In this document: positions 44,628-52,747 of the stretch, piece by piece
Layout: each line of letters starts with the position of its first letter
Numbering within the stretch: the stretch's first letter is position 1
Origin: CAYUHJ01 sp964444365
Lineage (GTDB): Bacteria; Planctomycetota; Planctomycetia; Gemmatales; Gemmataceae
Reading direction: 5' to 3'
Assembly: GCA_964444365.1 (NCBI GenBank)
Contig: CAYUHJ010000005.1
Span: 1-64,000, forward strand
DNA: 64,000 bases
Made by a program: the position numbers and the translations under genes
Notes under the pieces: model-generated
Seen by the model: only the letters and a program-made list of their open reading frames with translations
Told to the model about the DNA's origin: nothing
The model's database searches: none

Positions 44628-45870
44628 ATGCGCAGTGATGGCGTTCGAGATGCCGAGGAGCCAAACGACCCTTCGTTCTTTCGCGACTTCGGCATTTTTC
44701 CACGGGGTCGGGCAACGCCACCCGGTCAGGTCCGCTGCTATCTTTCGGGTCCACGCATCGTTTTTGAACATTCGATGACGGTCGGGGTTGCGCTGTTGGG
44801 GTTGGCCCTGCTGGTCTTCATCCCCGTCTGGCTACCGGACCCATTGAAGTGGCTTGGCGTCGCGGCCACCCTCAGCGGGTTTATTGCGATGATCGATCTC
44901 GGAACGCGCAGCGTCTACCGCTGGGTCGAGTTGGATGGTACGACCCTGCGGGCAAAACAACTCCTCACCGGACGGGTGACAGAGCGTGACATAGCGTGAC
45001 ATAGCAGAGATCCTCAGCGTTGAAACGTTAGTCCTCAAGATTCGCCAGACCGAAACCATCGTAATTGAATCGCTCCTCGGTCGAGTTCAGGGCGTCGATA
45101 TCCGGTTCCGCGATGCCCACAAGCCGTTGCGGATCCGCCGCGTGGACCCAGCGATGCTCAACGCCGAGACGGTGATCGAAACTCTGCTCGTCCGGATGCA
45201 GCAAATCGGCGAACTGCAAACGGACTTCATTGACCTGGACGGAACGCCAGTGGTCGGAAGCGTGTACTGGAAAGACCAACAGCCCATTCCGCCCTCGGCC
45301 AGCGGCTTCTACCTTGCATGCGCGTGTGTCATAATTCTCATCGGACTATTCTTCGGCACCCTACTGGGCAACACGGCACGGCATCGACTGGCGCGCGAGG
45401 CGATCCTGTCCGTTCCCCCACACGAACTCACGTTGGCCACACTCGTCAATTCCGGGCCGGGGAACCATCTGCACGTCACGATTACCGATTACCAGCCAGG
45501 AAATCACGTTTCCGAGGACAATAACGGCAAGTGGACCCGGGTATGGGTTCCCCTTTTCCCCGCCAAAGCCGAGGCGGATGAAATGCGGTGCGTCCTGGAA
45601 TCCACCGTCGTCTCCAGCGACGCCGAGTGTGATCAGCTGCTGAGGTCGGGACGAGTCACCGGCATTTGCTCGGAGGTTCCACGCACGTCCTGGGGCTCGC
45701 GACTGGGTCCCGATTTGGTGAACGCCAACCAAAATCGGCCCCTCACGGCGGCGTGGGTTCTTGAAGATTCCCGTGAACCGCCCCGTGCGAACCATTTTCT
45801 GATCGCCTCGGCCATCGCCTTTTCGTTGGCATTGTTGAGTGGAGTCTTTGTTCTTCGGGTGCGACGTTGA
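44628..45870 (+). pseudogene. Membrane protein gene broken by a 10-bp tandem duplication
   Basis: Two frames, 44628-44999 and about 45004-45870, belong to one gene. At 44984-45003 the unit GCGTGACATA occurs twice in tandem. Removing one copy joins VTERDIA to EILSVETLVLKIRQTETIVI and restores a continuous frame of about 410 codons. The ATG at 44628 has GGAG six bases upstream. The product would have membrane helices near its start (VGVALLGLALLVFIPVWL, GVAATLSGFIAMIDL), middle (FYLACACVIILIGLFFGTLL) and end (IASAIAFSLALLSGVFVL). No known family. GC content is lower than in the Liv operon. It may be a true pseudogene or phase-variable. Confidence 0.7.
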
Positions 45871-45990
45871 CTCGTGTTGAAGCTCTTCTGGCAAGTGGCC
45901 ACGATCGTGACGTAAGGCTGATTCCCGACAGACTTGCCGCCCTCCACGTCCGGGGTATCACGACCCCACCCTTTCCCCAGGAGACGGACG

Positions 45991-46455
45991 ATGGCCAGCA
46001 AGCCCGAAACCCGCGTTCAAGAACTGCACCTGACGCTGCCGCCGGCCCCGAAGCCGGTCGCGGTGTACAAGCCGGCCGTCCGCGTCGGGAACCTGCTGTT
46101 CGTGTCCGGGCACGGCCCGCTGAAGGCGGACAGGACGCTCATCACCGGTCGGGTCGGGCAGGACTTGAAGCTGGAGGACGGCCAGGCCGCGGCCCGGCAG
46201 GTCGGCCTCGCGATCCTCGCCACCCTGCGGGACACGCTCGGCTCGCTGGACAAGGTCAAGCGGCTCGTGAAGTCGCTCGGCTGGGTCAACAGCACGGACG
46301 ACTTCGTCGACCACCCGAAGGTCATCAACGGGTACTCCGAGCTGATGCGCGACGTGTTCGGCGAGGACGGCATCGGGGCCCGCAGCGCCATCGGCACGAA
46401 CGTCCTGCCGGGGAACATCGCCGTCGAAATCGAGGCGATCTTCGAGGTGGAGTGA
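45991..46455 (+). CDS. RidA family protein (YjgF/YER057c/UK114)
   Basis: A 154-residue protein of the RidA superfamily, which hydrolyses reactive enamine/imine intermediates or binds small metabolites. Recognisable parts: YKPAVRVGNLLFVSGHGPLK, then ARQVGLAILATLRDTLGSLD and VVNxxDF-like VNSTDDFVDHPKVINGYSEL. The C-terminal pattern ARSAIGTNVLPGNIAVEIEA has the expected P-x-x-xxVEIE end. In canonical RidA an arginine precedes this block; here ARSAIG is the candidate. Start ATG with AGGAGA upstream. It belongs to the longer YjgF-like subgroup rather than classical RidA. Confidence 0.88.
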   Translation: MASKPETRVQELHLTLPPAPKPVAVYKPAVRVGNLLFVSGHGPLKADRTLITGRVGQDLKLEDGQAAARQVGLAILATLRDTLGSLDKVKRLVKSLGWVNSTDDFVDHPKVINGYSELMRDVFGEDGIGARSAIGTNVLPGNIAVEIEAIFEVE

Positions 46456-46461
46456 ACCCGC

Positions 46462-46490
46462 TGGCTCCGCGGGGCGGGTTGGGGTATACT
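46462..46490 (+). promoter_or_regulatory. Putative promoter of the ECF sigma/anti-sigma pair
   Basis: TATACT at 46485-46490 lies 43 bases before the ATG at 46533. A weak TGGCTC stands 17 bases further upstream. The -10 box is good; the -35 assignment is uncertain. Confidence 0.35.
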
Positions 46491-46532
46491 GCACATCCTG
46501 CCCACACCCCCATCCCGCGAGCCGCCCCTTCC

Positions 46533-47093
46533 ATGCTCCTCGCCGAACCGACGCCGCCCGACGCCGACCTGCTCAGCCGCTTCCGCACGGGCGACGATGC
46601 CGCCCTCGGCGCGCTGTACGAGCGGTACGAGGGCCCCGTCTTCCGCTACCTGTTCAGCGTCCTCCGGGACCACCACCGGGCCGAGGACGCCCTGCAGGAG
46701 ACGTTCGTGCAGGCCCTGCGGAAGGCGGACGGGCTCGACCCGGCCAAGTTCCGCGGGTGGCTGTTCACCGTCGCGCACCAGCAAGCGATGCTGCTGCTCC
46801 GGAAGGAAAAGCGAGCCCCGGCCCCGGCGGCGGACGTGCTGCTCGGGCTCGTCGACGCGGCGGAAGCCCCGACGGAACGCGCGGGGCGGGCCGACGACCT
46901 GCGGGCCGTCGGGGAGTTGCTCGCGCTGCTGCCGGCCGGTCAGCAGGCCGTCATCCGGTTGCGGGTGTTCGACGGCTTGACGTTCCGGGAAGTCGCGGAC
47001 AAACTGGGGTGTCCCCTGAACACGGCCCTCGGCCGGATGCACGACGGACTGAAAACGCTGCGGAACCTCTGGGAGGGCCGGGGCCATGAATGA
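46533..47093 (+). CDS. ECF-type RNA polymerase sigma factor
   Basis: A 186-residue ECF sigma factor. Region 2 reads LGALYERYEGPVFRYLFSVL then HHRAEDALQETFVQALR, and FRGWLFTVAHQQAMLLLRKE is the region 2.4/linker. Region 4 has LLPAGQQAVIRLRVFDGLTF then REVADKLGCPLNTALGRMHD, a normal helix-turn-helix. It lacks any extension, unlike the sigma factor at 12052. Its stop overlaps the start of the next gene by eight bases, as is usual for a sigma and its anti-sigma partner. Confidence 0.92.
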   Translation: MLLAEPTPPDADLLSRFRTGDDAALGALYERYEGPVFRYLFSVLRDHHRAEDALQETFVQALRKADGLDPAKFRGWLFTVAHQQAMLLLRKEKRAPAPAADVLLGLVDAAEAPTERAGRADDLRAVGELLALLPAGQQAVIRLRVFDGLTFREVADKLGCPLNTALGRMHDGLKTLRNLWEGRGHE

Positions 47094-47685
47094 CACCGCC
47101 TCACGCGGCCGCGGCTCGTCGCTGGCGCTGACCGCCCTGCGGTTCGCGGCCGGGGACTTGCCGCCCGAGCAGGCCGCCGCGTTCGCGGAGCAGATGACCA
47201 CCGACCCGGCCGCCCAGGACGCGCTCGAACGGGCGTTCCGCCTGTCCGCCGCCGCCCTGGGGCAACCGCCGCCGACGCCCGAGTGCTCCGTCCGGGACGC
47301 GGTCGCCGATCACGTCCGCCGGCCGCTGTTGTCGCGGTGGCTGCCGCACCGCCGGTACCGGGGGCACCCGCTGGCGTGGGTCGGGGTCGGCGGGGCGGTC
47401 GCGGCCGGGCTCGCCGTCGTCGGCATCTGGCTCGCCGACACCGCGGACGACGACCCACCCAACGGGCCTGCGACGGCCCGGGCGGAGGACTTCAACCCGC
47501 CCGCGGCAACACGGGTCAAAGTGGTGGACCCCAACGGCGGCCCGGCTCACACGGCCGTCGTGAAGGAAATGGACGAGCGGTCCGGCATGATGGTCGTCGA
47601 ACTCGTCCCCGACGAACCGCCCGAAGACCCCGACAAAGCCACCCGCGGGGCGACGGCCGTCGAACTCCCCCCGGCCCAGCGGTAA
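47086..47685 (+). CDS. Probable membrane anti-sigma factor
   Basis: A 199-residue single-pass membrane protein. The N-terminal part has a zinc-free anti-sigma-like opening: LTALRFAAGDLPPEQAAAFA then EQMTTDPAAQDALERAF, similar to the helices that clamp ECF factors. A membrane helix follows (WVGVGGAVAAGLAVVGIWLA, about residues 105-124), then an acidic, Pro-rich outside tail. Its ATG overlaps the end of the ECF gene, strong support for a sigma/anti-sigma pair. It lacks the HxxxCxxC of ZAS-type anti-sigmas. The signal sensed is unknown. Confidence 0.75.
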   Translation: MNDTASRGRGSSLALTALRFAAGDLPPEQAAAFAEQMTTDPAAQDALERAFRLSAAALGQPPPTPECSVRDAVADHVRRPLLSRWLPHRRYRGHPLAWVGVGGAVAAGLAVVGIWLADTADDDPPNGPATARAEDFNPPAATRVKVVDPNGGPAHTAVVKEMDERSGMMVVELVPDEPPEDPDKATRGATAVELPPAQR

Positions 47686-47687
47686 CC

Positions 47688-48299
47688 TCATTCCTTCCCC
47701 AGCACCAGATCGAGGGCCCAGCAGCCGCGGACGTGGGGGCCGGGGTCGCGGAGGTGGGTCAGGATGTCGGGGTGATCGCACCCGGCGTCTTGCAGCGCGT
47801 CCGCGAGGACGGGGAGGTTGTCGAACGTGCGGTCGGCGTAGATCGCCTCGGCGACGCCGACGGCGGTGGAGGTTCGCCACGCGGGGTCGAACGTCACGGG
47901 GCGGAAGGGGTTGCCGAAGATGTCACGGAGGAGGGCAATGCCTTCCAGCCGAAGGTCGCTGTCAAAGAAGTATCCACAGGCGTAAGCGGCTGCTTCTGCG
48001 GCTTTTTCGGGGCGACGAGCGAGTGCAGACAACGCGCTTTGTTTCCCGGGACTCCACCAGGCTGCAGTGAACGCCTTCTGTCGTGCTTGCTTGCGAACAG
48101 CATCAGTGACGATTCCGTCGGCGTACTGTTCTGCGGTTTGCAACAGCGCCAACGATGTAGTGTTCCCCATGTGATCCGCTCGGCCGCTACAAGCACAGGC
48201 ATACAGTCTCAGCTTTCGAGCACAGGTTCTGCCTTCCGCGAACAAACACTGAAAAAGTTGACGTGGGTTCGTCCCAGCCAGCCACTCCTCCTCGGTCAT
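47688..48299 (-). CDS. MTEEEWL-type paralogous planctomycete protein (copy 1)
   Basis: A 203-residue protein of a large lineage-specific family whose members start MTEEEWL. The N-terminal half, TNPRQLFQCL then RKLRLYACACSGRADHMG, has the family's Cys pair. The C-terminal half reads LLRDIFGNPFRPVTFDPAWR then ADALQDAGCDHPDILTHL and VRGCWALDLVLGKE. The last 240 bases are almost identical to those of the paralogue at 49474-50076, whereas the first halves differ strongly. Function unknown; such genes are common in Gemmata relatives. Start is the ATG at 48299. Confidence 0.75.
   Translation of the reverse strand: MTEEEWLAGTNPRQLFQCLFAEGRTCARKLRLYACACSGRADHMGNTTSLALLQTAEQYADGIVTDAVRKQARQKAFTAAWWSPGKQSALSALARRPEKAAEAAAYACGYFFDSDLRLEGIALLRDIFGNPFRPVTFDPAWRTSTAVGVAEAIYADRTFDNLPVLADALQDAGCDHPDILTHLRDPGPHVRGCWALDLVLGKE
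47692..47932. repeat. Direct repeat, unit 1 (3' half of MTEEEWL paralogue)
   Basis: About 240 bases match 49478-49718 with only about four differences visible by eye. The similarity stops abruptly at both edges. Both units have the same orientation and lie about 1.8 kb apart. Confidence 0.8.
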
Positions 48300-48327
48300 G
48301 TCCGCCTCCTCTCGCACCGGGCAGGGC

Positions 48328-48915
48328 TCACGGCAACAAGTCGCCCACGCGGATCGGGTTGGACGGGGCATGGAGGGGGGCGACGGAATCGGCCGGGCCG
48401 AAGACGTGTTTCGTGCGATAGGCCACGCCGCCCGGCGGGAGCGGGGCGGGGTCGCGGAACACGAGCAACCACCGGCCGTCGAGGTCCAGCACCCAGTAAT
48501 CGGGGATGCCCGCCGTCGCGTACAGTTCGGCCTTCACGGTCGTGTCCAGGTCGAGCGACGAGTCCGCCACTTCCAGCACCAGAGTCGCGGTCGTCGGGTG
48601 CGAGGCGAGGTAATCGCGGGCGGACCCCTTCACCATCGCCACGTCGGGAAACGGATCGGTGTCGAGACTGAGCACGAGCGGAAGCTGGATGCGTGGATGA
48701 AAAGCGGGTGCGAACGCGGCTCGAAGAGCCTCGGTGGCAAGCGTGACGGCCACGGCGTGGGGTGGGTTCATGGGTCCGAGCTCCCAGACGGTGCCGCGGA
48801 TCAGGATGGCCCGGCGGCCGTCCCAGGTGCCGGCCTCGCGGACGTCGTGGAACCGCTGAACCGTCCAGACGGTCGGCCGCGGCGGAATTGGGGCGACGGC
48901 GGTGAGTGTGGACAT
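48328..48915 (-). CDS. Uma2 family endonuclease (DUF820)
   Basis: A 195-residue Uma2/DUF820 protein with a restriction-endonuclease-like fold. Features: WDGRRAILIRGTVWELGPMN early, PFPDVAMVKGSARDYL, the catalytic region TATLVLEVADSSLDLDTTVK with E and K positions, and AELYATAGIPDYWVLDLDGR. It is related to the gene at 7340 but from a different subgroup. It lies among MTEEEWL paralogues and a toxin-antitoxin pair, a setting typical of accessory DNA. Its role in the cell is unknown. Confidence 0.88.
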   Translation of the reverse strand: MSTLTAVAPIPPRPTVWTVQRFHDVREAGTWDGRRAILIRGTVWELGPMNPPHAVAVTLATEALRAAFAPAFHPRIQLPLVLSLDTDPFPDVAMVKGSARDYLASHPTTATLVLEVADSSLDLDTTVKAELYATAGIPDYWVLDLDGRWLLVFRDPAPLPPGGVAYRTKHVFGPADSVAPLHAPSNPIRVGDLLP

Positions 48916-48937
48916 GGGTGAACTGCTCCTTCCCGGA

Positions 48938-49201
48938 TTACGTTCCCCGTCGGCGGGCGAGGTGGTTCACGACGACCTTGCCTTCGGACATGACCACGTC
49001 GTAGATGACCACGAGCGGCGGGACGAACCACACGCGGCGGTAGAGGCTCTCTCGCGATTCGCCGTGTTCGAGTGGATCGCGGGTCAGTTCCCGGTTAATG
49101 CGTTCGGCGGCCAGCTCGATCACAGCGCGATCTTCCGGGCTGGCTGTCACGTAGAAATCCGCGAGCCGGTCAATCGCGCTTTCTTTCCATTCAACTTGCA
49201 T
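48938..49201 (-). CDS. ParE/RelE-superfamily toxin
   Basis: An 87-residue protein of the RelE/ParE superfamily: MQVEWKESAIDRLADFYVTA, then VIELAAERINRELTRDP, and RVWFVPPLVVIYDVVMSEGK with VVVNHLARRRGT at the end. The pattern of two helices followed by a basic beta-sheet and a final RRR is typical. These toxins cleave ribosome-bound mRNA (RelE) or block gyrase (ParE); which applies here is not clear. Its start overlaps the end of the antitoxin gene by eleven bases. Confidence 0.8.
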   Translation of the reverse strand: MQVEWKESAIDRLADFYVTASPEDRAVIELAAERINRELTRDPLEHGESRESLYRRVWFVPPLVVIYDVVMSEGKVVVNHLARRRGT

Positions 49202-49427
49202 CGCGAAGCCTCCGGAGTCGTTCCATGACTTCCGCGGCCGAGTAACTTCGTTCTTCCCGCATCCGACGGTCGAGTTCCTCGTTACTCACGTCGAGATCAG
49301 GGTATTCGATCGACGTCGGAAGATACTTCCCAATCACTCGGCCGGCCTCGTCTCGCAGTTCCACCTGCGAATCGGCGGCCGAGAGAAGCTTGTCGCGGAT
49401 CGCCGCGTCCACCACGATCGTGACCAT
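49191..49427 (-). CDS. Antitoxin of the ParE/RelE-like pair
   Basis: A 78-residue protein encoded immediately upstream of the toxin and overlapping it by eleven bases. It reads MVTIVVDAAIRDKLLSAADS, then VELRDEAGRVIGKYLP, and ends with a charged helix ERSYSAAEVMERLRRLRDAS. The first strand plus DEAGRVIG recalls AbrB/Phd-like or DUF-type antitoxins common next to planctomycete RelE toxins; the C-terminal helix should wrap the toxin. No classical DNA-binding motif is obvious. Confidence 0.75.
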   Translation of the reverse strand: MVTIVVDAAIRDKLLSAADSQVELRDEAGRVIGKYLPTSIEYPDLDVSNEELDRRMREERSYSAAEVMERLRRLRDAS

Positions 49428-49473
49428 CGCTACCCCTCCGGAATCGGATTCGTTCGCACGCTGGAATTTTACT

Positions 49474-50076
49474 CTACTCCTTCCCCAGCACCAGATCGAG
49501 GGCCCAGCAGCCGCGGACGTGGGGGCCGGGGTCGCGGAGGTGGGTCAGGATGTCGGGGTGATCGCACCCGGCGTCTTGCAGCGCGTCCGCGAGGACGGGG
49601 AGGTTGTCGAACGTGCGGTCGGCGTAGATCGCCTCGGCGACGCCGACGGCGGTGGAGGTTCGCCACGCGGGGTCGAACGTCACGAGGCGGAACGGGTTGC
49701 CGAAGATGTCGCGGAGGTAGGACATCATCTTCGGTTTGGCGTCGCCGCTCGGCTGGCCGTTGTCGTCGGTAGCCCATGCCGCTACCTCGACCGCTCTCGT
49801 CGCTTCAAGCCAGGCGTCATTCTGCTTCCACGGATAGAAATGGTCCCGTTCCCGTGTCACCGTCCACCATTCTTCGTGGGTCGCCAGTCCGTCCGCGTAG
49901 CGCTCGCAGAGTTCGATTCGCTCCAGCGGGAAGTCGAGACCCGGACCCATGATTTCTCGATAGATCCGTATACACTCGCAGGCGAACAGCCGCAACTTCC
50001 GGTCGCTCACCCTCGCTTTCAGCAATTCCAGCATTGGCTCTGGATCAGTCCCCGTCAGCCACTCCTCCTCCGTCAT
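49474..50076 (-). CDS. MTEEEWL-type paralogous planctomycete protein (copy 2)
   Basis: A 200-residue paralogue of the gene at 47688. It opens MTEEEWLTGTDPEPMLELLK then RVSDRKLRLFACECIRIYRE, closer to the family consensus than copy 1. A middle part follows with LCERYADGLATHEEWW. The last 80 residues (LRDIFGNPFRLVTFDPAWR to LVLGKE) are nearly identical to copy 1 at the DNA level. Function unknown. It lies 12 bases downstream of the metallopeptidase-like gene on the same strand. Confidence 0.75.
   Translation of the reverse strand: MTEEEWLTGTDPEPMLELLKARVSDRKLRLFACECIRIYREIMGPGLDFPLERIELCERYADGLATHEEWWTVTRERDHFYPWKQNDAWLEATRAVEVAAWATDDNGQPSGDAKPKMMSYLRDIFGNPFRLVTFDPAWRTSTAVGVAEAIYADRTFDNLPVLADALQDAGCDHPDILTHLRDPGPHVRGCWALDLVLGKE
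49478..49718. repeat. Direct repeat, unit 2 (3' half of MTEEEWL paralogue)
   Basis: Partner of the unit at 47692-47932. The visible differences are G/A, G/C and A/G changes near the upstream (5' gene) edge, then similarity drops sharply. Confidence 0.8.
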
Positions 50077-50088
50077 GCTCGCCTCCCC

Positions 50089-50769
50089 TCACGCCGACCA
50101 GCCCACCGGGACGAGTTTTGGCCGCGGGACGTGGATGCCGCTGAGGCCGCCGTCGCGGCGGATGTCGGCGGCGGTTCCCCGCAGGAATGCGAACACGTCG
50201 GGGTTCGGGTGGCCGGTCGCGTACCGCTTCGCGATGCTCGCCATGTGGCGGTCATAACCCTTCTTCGAGTGCGAGTGCATGCAGTACCGGCCGGGGTGTC
50301 GGCGGAGGTCCCCGTCGAACCGCTCGCCGATGTGGTAGAGCTCGTGGAAGACCGTCGTCAGCTTCTCGCCGAACGGCTGGTCGAGGAACCGCGGCAGGCA
50401 GAACGTCACAAGGTAAAGCACTTCGCGGTTGTCGACGTAGTAGCGCTGCACCTGATAGGTGTGGCCGCGGAACCGGCGGGTGAGGTGGCCGTCGCGGAAG
50501 CGCATCGGCGTGACGCGGGCTTGCAGGCCGTACTTGCTCCGCGTGCGCGACGGCGTGAACGTGAACAGTACGGAGGCCGGGTCGATGTGCGCGAACTCGC
50601 CACAACGGGCCACGATGTCGGCGGTGAGGGCGTGGATGCGAGAGGTGAAGTCGAGCGGTTCGACCGGCGGTTGCGACCCGGTGAGGATCGTTTTCCGCGG
50701 CAGCGGGCGGGCCGCGTCCCAGCGGCGTTCGAGCACCCACCGGGGGCGGCGGTCCACCAGGCAATCCAT
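50089..50769 (-). CDS. Putative zinc metallopeptidase
   Basis: A 226-residue soluble protein with a zincin motif: TTVFHELYHIGERFDGDL, where HELYH matches HExxH. Further His residues follow in RYCMHSHSKKGYD. Upstream, FTFTPSRTRSKYGLQARVTP and RYYVDNREVLYLVTFCLPRF form a beta-rich half. It resembles putative metallopeptidases of the SprT/Wss1-like type found across bacteria, which are often linked to DNA repair, but I cannot place it firmly. No signal peptide, so it acts in the cytoplasm. Start is the ATG at 50769. Confidence 0.7.
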   Translation of the reverse strand: MDCLVDRRPRWVLERRWDAARPLPRKTILTGSQPPVEPLDFTSRIHALTADIVARCGEFAHIDPASVLFTFTPSRTRSKYGLQARVTPMRFRDGHLTRRFRGHTYQVQRYYVDNREVLYLVTFCLPRFLDQPFGEKLTTVFHELYHIGERFDGDLRRHPGRYCMHSHSKKGYDRHMASIAKRYATGHPNPDVFAFLRGTAADIRRDGGLSGIHVPRPKLVPVGWSA

Positions 50770-50832
50770 CGCGTCGTCCTGTCTGCGGTCGGTCGGGGTC
50801 GGTCGAAATCGTAGGGCGAAGCGGGGACGCGG

Positions 50833-51720
50833 TCAACCCACGGCCAGGGTTTCTTCCGAAAGGGCACCCGCGGAAACGAGCGCGAACCCCGCGTCGGCGA
50901 CTGCTTCGAGGAACGACGGGTCGCGGAGCAATTCGAGTTCTCGCACCCGCCGGTGAAGCTGACCGTCTTCCAACGAGCCGTCGCGGCCGACGAGCGTTTC
51001 GTCCAGTTCGCCGGGGTGGCACGTCAGTTCGACGGTGTTGCCCGGCGTGTGCCGCAGCCAGCGGGAAAAGAACTCGGGGTCGTGGACGAACGGCGGGTCG
51101 GTGACGCCGGCGAGCCGGCCCGCGCCGGGGAAGCCGGCGGATTCCTGGCGAAGGGCGGCCCGCGTGCCGAAGCGGGAAAGGGCGAAGCGCTTCACCCTCG
51201 CACCGGGGACGCGCATCAGCGTTCGCCGACACTCCCGCACCCGGCGGACGAACGGCCGCGGCGAGACGTCCGCCAACACCTCCCGCAGCGCGGACCCGAC
51301 CGGCTCGAAGATGTGAACGTGGTGGTGCGCGTTCACGTTCGCGGGCGGCTCGCCGACGAGTTCGACGTAGCGTCCGAGTTGGGCGCGGAACTCGGCGGCG
51401 ACTTCGTCCCGGCTCACCCGGCCCAGCACGAGCCGCTTCAGAAACGACCCCAGCGGGAAGAACTTCCCCGAACCATCGACCAGGCTCGGAACGCGACCGG
51501 GCGGCAACACGGGGGCGTCGAGCGTCAGGCACGGGTGCCAGCCGAGTTCGAGTTCGCTGCGGGTTGCCCGCCACTCGCGGATGCCGGCTGCCGCGAACGG
51601 AGAGTTGACGAGCACCACGCTGGACGTGACCACGCCGAGGTCGGCCAGTTCCAGGATGCCGCGGGTGACGGCGGGGCCGATGCCGAAGTCGTCGGCGGTG
51701 ACGAGGAGGCGGCGGGTCAT
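50833..51720 (-). CDS. ChbG/HpnK (YdjC) family carbohydrate deacetylase
   Basis: A 295-residue YdjC-family protein. The metal-binding start RRLLVTADDFGIGPAVTRGI has the DD pair, followed by LGWHPCLTLDAPVLPPGRVP and VNAHHHVHIFEPVG with the histidine cluster, and VELTCHPGELDE near the C-terminus. Enzymes of this family remove acetyl groups from N-acetylated sugars (ChbG) or act in hopanoid glycolipid synthesis (HpnK). It overlaps by four bases (ATGA) the glycosyltransferase gene upstream. A transferase plus deacetylase pair on a lipid-linked amino sugar is therefore likely. Confidence 0.88.
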   Translation of the reverse strand: MTRRLLVTADDFGIGPAVTRGILELADLGVVTSSVVLVNSPFAAAGIREWRATRSELELGWHPCLTLDAPVLPPGRVPSLVDGSGKFFPLGSFLKRLVLGRVSRDEVAAEFRAQLGRYVELVGEPPANVNAHHHVHIFEPVGSALREVLADVSPRPFVRRVRECRRTLMRVPGARVKRFALSRFGTRAALRQESAGFPGAGRLAGVTDPPFVHDPEFFSRWLRHTPGNTVELTCHPGELDETLVGRDGSLEDGQLHRRVRELELLRDPSFLEAVADAGFALVSAGALSEETLAVG

Positions 51721-52535
51721 GCGGCACGCGACGGTGCGAGAGGGGCCACGAACCGGGGGGTCGGTCGCCGCATCGCCGGGGCGACCGCTCCCGCGGGCCA
51801 GGCGCGGCGGACGGCCCACAACTCGCGGACCATCCGCAGCATCGTCCGCACGCCGCCGGTGCTGCTGGCGGCGTCCGCGTAGCGAACCCGGACGGGCACC
51901 TCGGTGATCGGGACGCCGAACCGAGCGCACGCCGTCAGGAACTCGCAGTCGAACCCGAAGCCGTCGCACCGCAACTGCGGCACGATCGCTTCCGCGACCT
52001 CGGCGGTCATGCCCTTCAACCCCGCCTGCGTGTCCGCGAACGGGACGGGCAACAGCGCCCGCGCGACGGCGCGGAACACGTGGCTCTGCACCCGCCGGCG
52101 GTAGGCGTACCCGAGGCACCGCGGCGGCAGTTCCGTCACGCTGTCCGGGTGTTCCCGCGACGCGATCGCCACGCCGGCCCCCGCCCGTAGCTCGTCGTCG
52201 ATGCGTGCCACGGCGTCGAACGGGTACGCGAGGTCCACGTCCGTGAAGACCCGCCGGTCCCCGCGGGCGGCGAGCAGGCCCGTCCGCACGGCGAAGCCCT
52301 TGCCGCGGTTGTGCGGGTAGTCGATGACCTGGACGTCGAACCCCAAGCGGCCGCGGCCCACGAGCTTGCCGAGCCGGTCGCCGGTGCCGTCCGTGCAGCC
52401 GTCGCAGACGAACACGACTTCCCACGGCTCGGGCCGGGTCCGCACGAAATCCCGCACGGCGACCCACGTCCGCTCGACGGCGGGGCCGGGGTTGTACGCG
52501 GGCAGAATCAGGCTCGTCACGGGCCGGCGCTCCAT
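51717..52535 (-). CDS. Family 2 glycosyltransferase, dolichyl-phosphate-sugar-synthase-like
   Basis: A 272-residue GT2 enzyme: SLILPAYNPGPAVERTWVAV, then VVFVCDGCTDGTGDRLGKLV, YPHNRGKGFAVRTGLLAARG and the DxD-type site VFTDVDLAYPFDA. It follows the ALG5/DPM1 pattern (N-R-G-K-G) of enzymes that load a sugar on a polyprenyl phosphate. FADTQAGLKGMTAEVAEAI is also typical. There is no clear membrane helix, so it is probably peripheral. It is the first gene of a two-gene operon with the YdjC deacetylase. Confidence 0.87.
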   Translation of the reverse strand: MERRPVTSLILPAYNPGPAVERTWVAVRDFVRTRPEPWEVVFVCDGCTDGTGDRLGKLVGRGRLGFDVQVIDYPHNRGKGFAVRTGLLAARGDRRVFTDVDLAYPFDAVARIDDELRAGAGVAIASREHPDSVTELPPRCLGYAYRRRVQSHVFRAVARALLPVPFADTQAGLKGMTAEVAEAIVPQLRCDGFGFDCEFLTACARFGVPITEVPVRVRYADAASSTGGVRTMLRMVRELWAVRRAWPAGAVAPAMRRPTPRFVAPLAPSRAA

Positions 52536-52690
52536 CCGGAGAGCGGGCGTGCGGCCCCCCCCGCGTCTGCGGGGAGGGTCGGCGGCAGGGAGAATATGCC
52601 AGTCAGCGGGGGAAAATCAAACCGAACCTGCGCGGGCACGCCATTTTAACCAGCGTGGCTTGACGCCGACCAACCCCCGTCCGCTTGCGC

Positions 52691-52718
52691 TCGACCGGCC
52701 CGCGGGATCGGGTACGAT
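52691..52718 (+). promoter_or_regulatory. Putative promoter of the Gfo/Idh/MocA gene
   Basis: TACGAT at 52713-52718 lies 16 bases after TCGACC (four of six positions like TTGACA), 29 bases before the ATG at 52748. Moderate match only. Confidence 0.35.
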
Positions 52719-52747
52719 ACGCTCACCCGTTCCCCCCGGAGTCCGCC

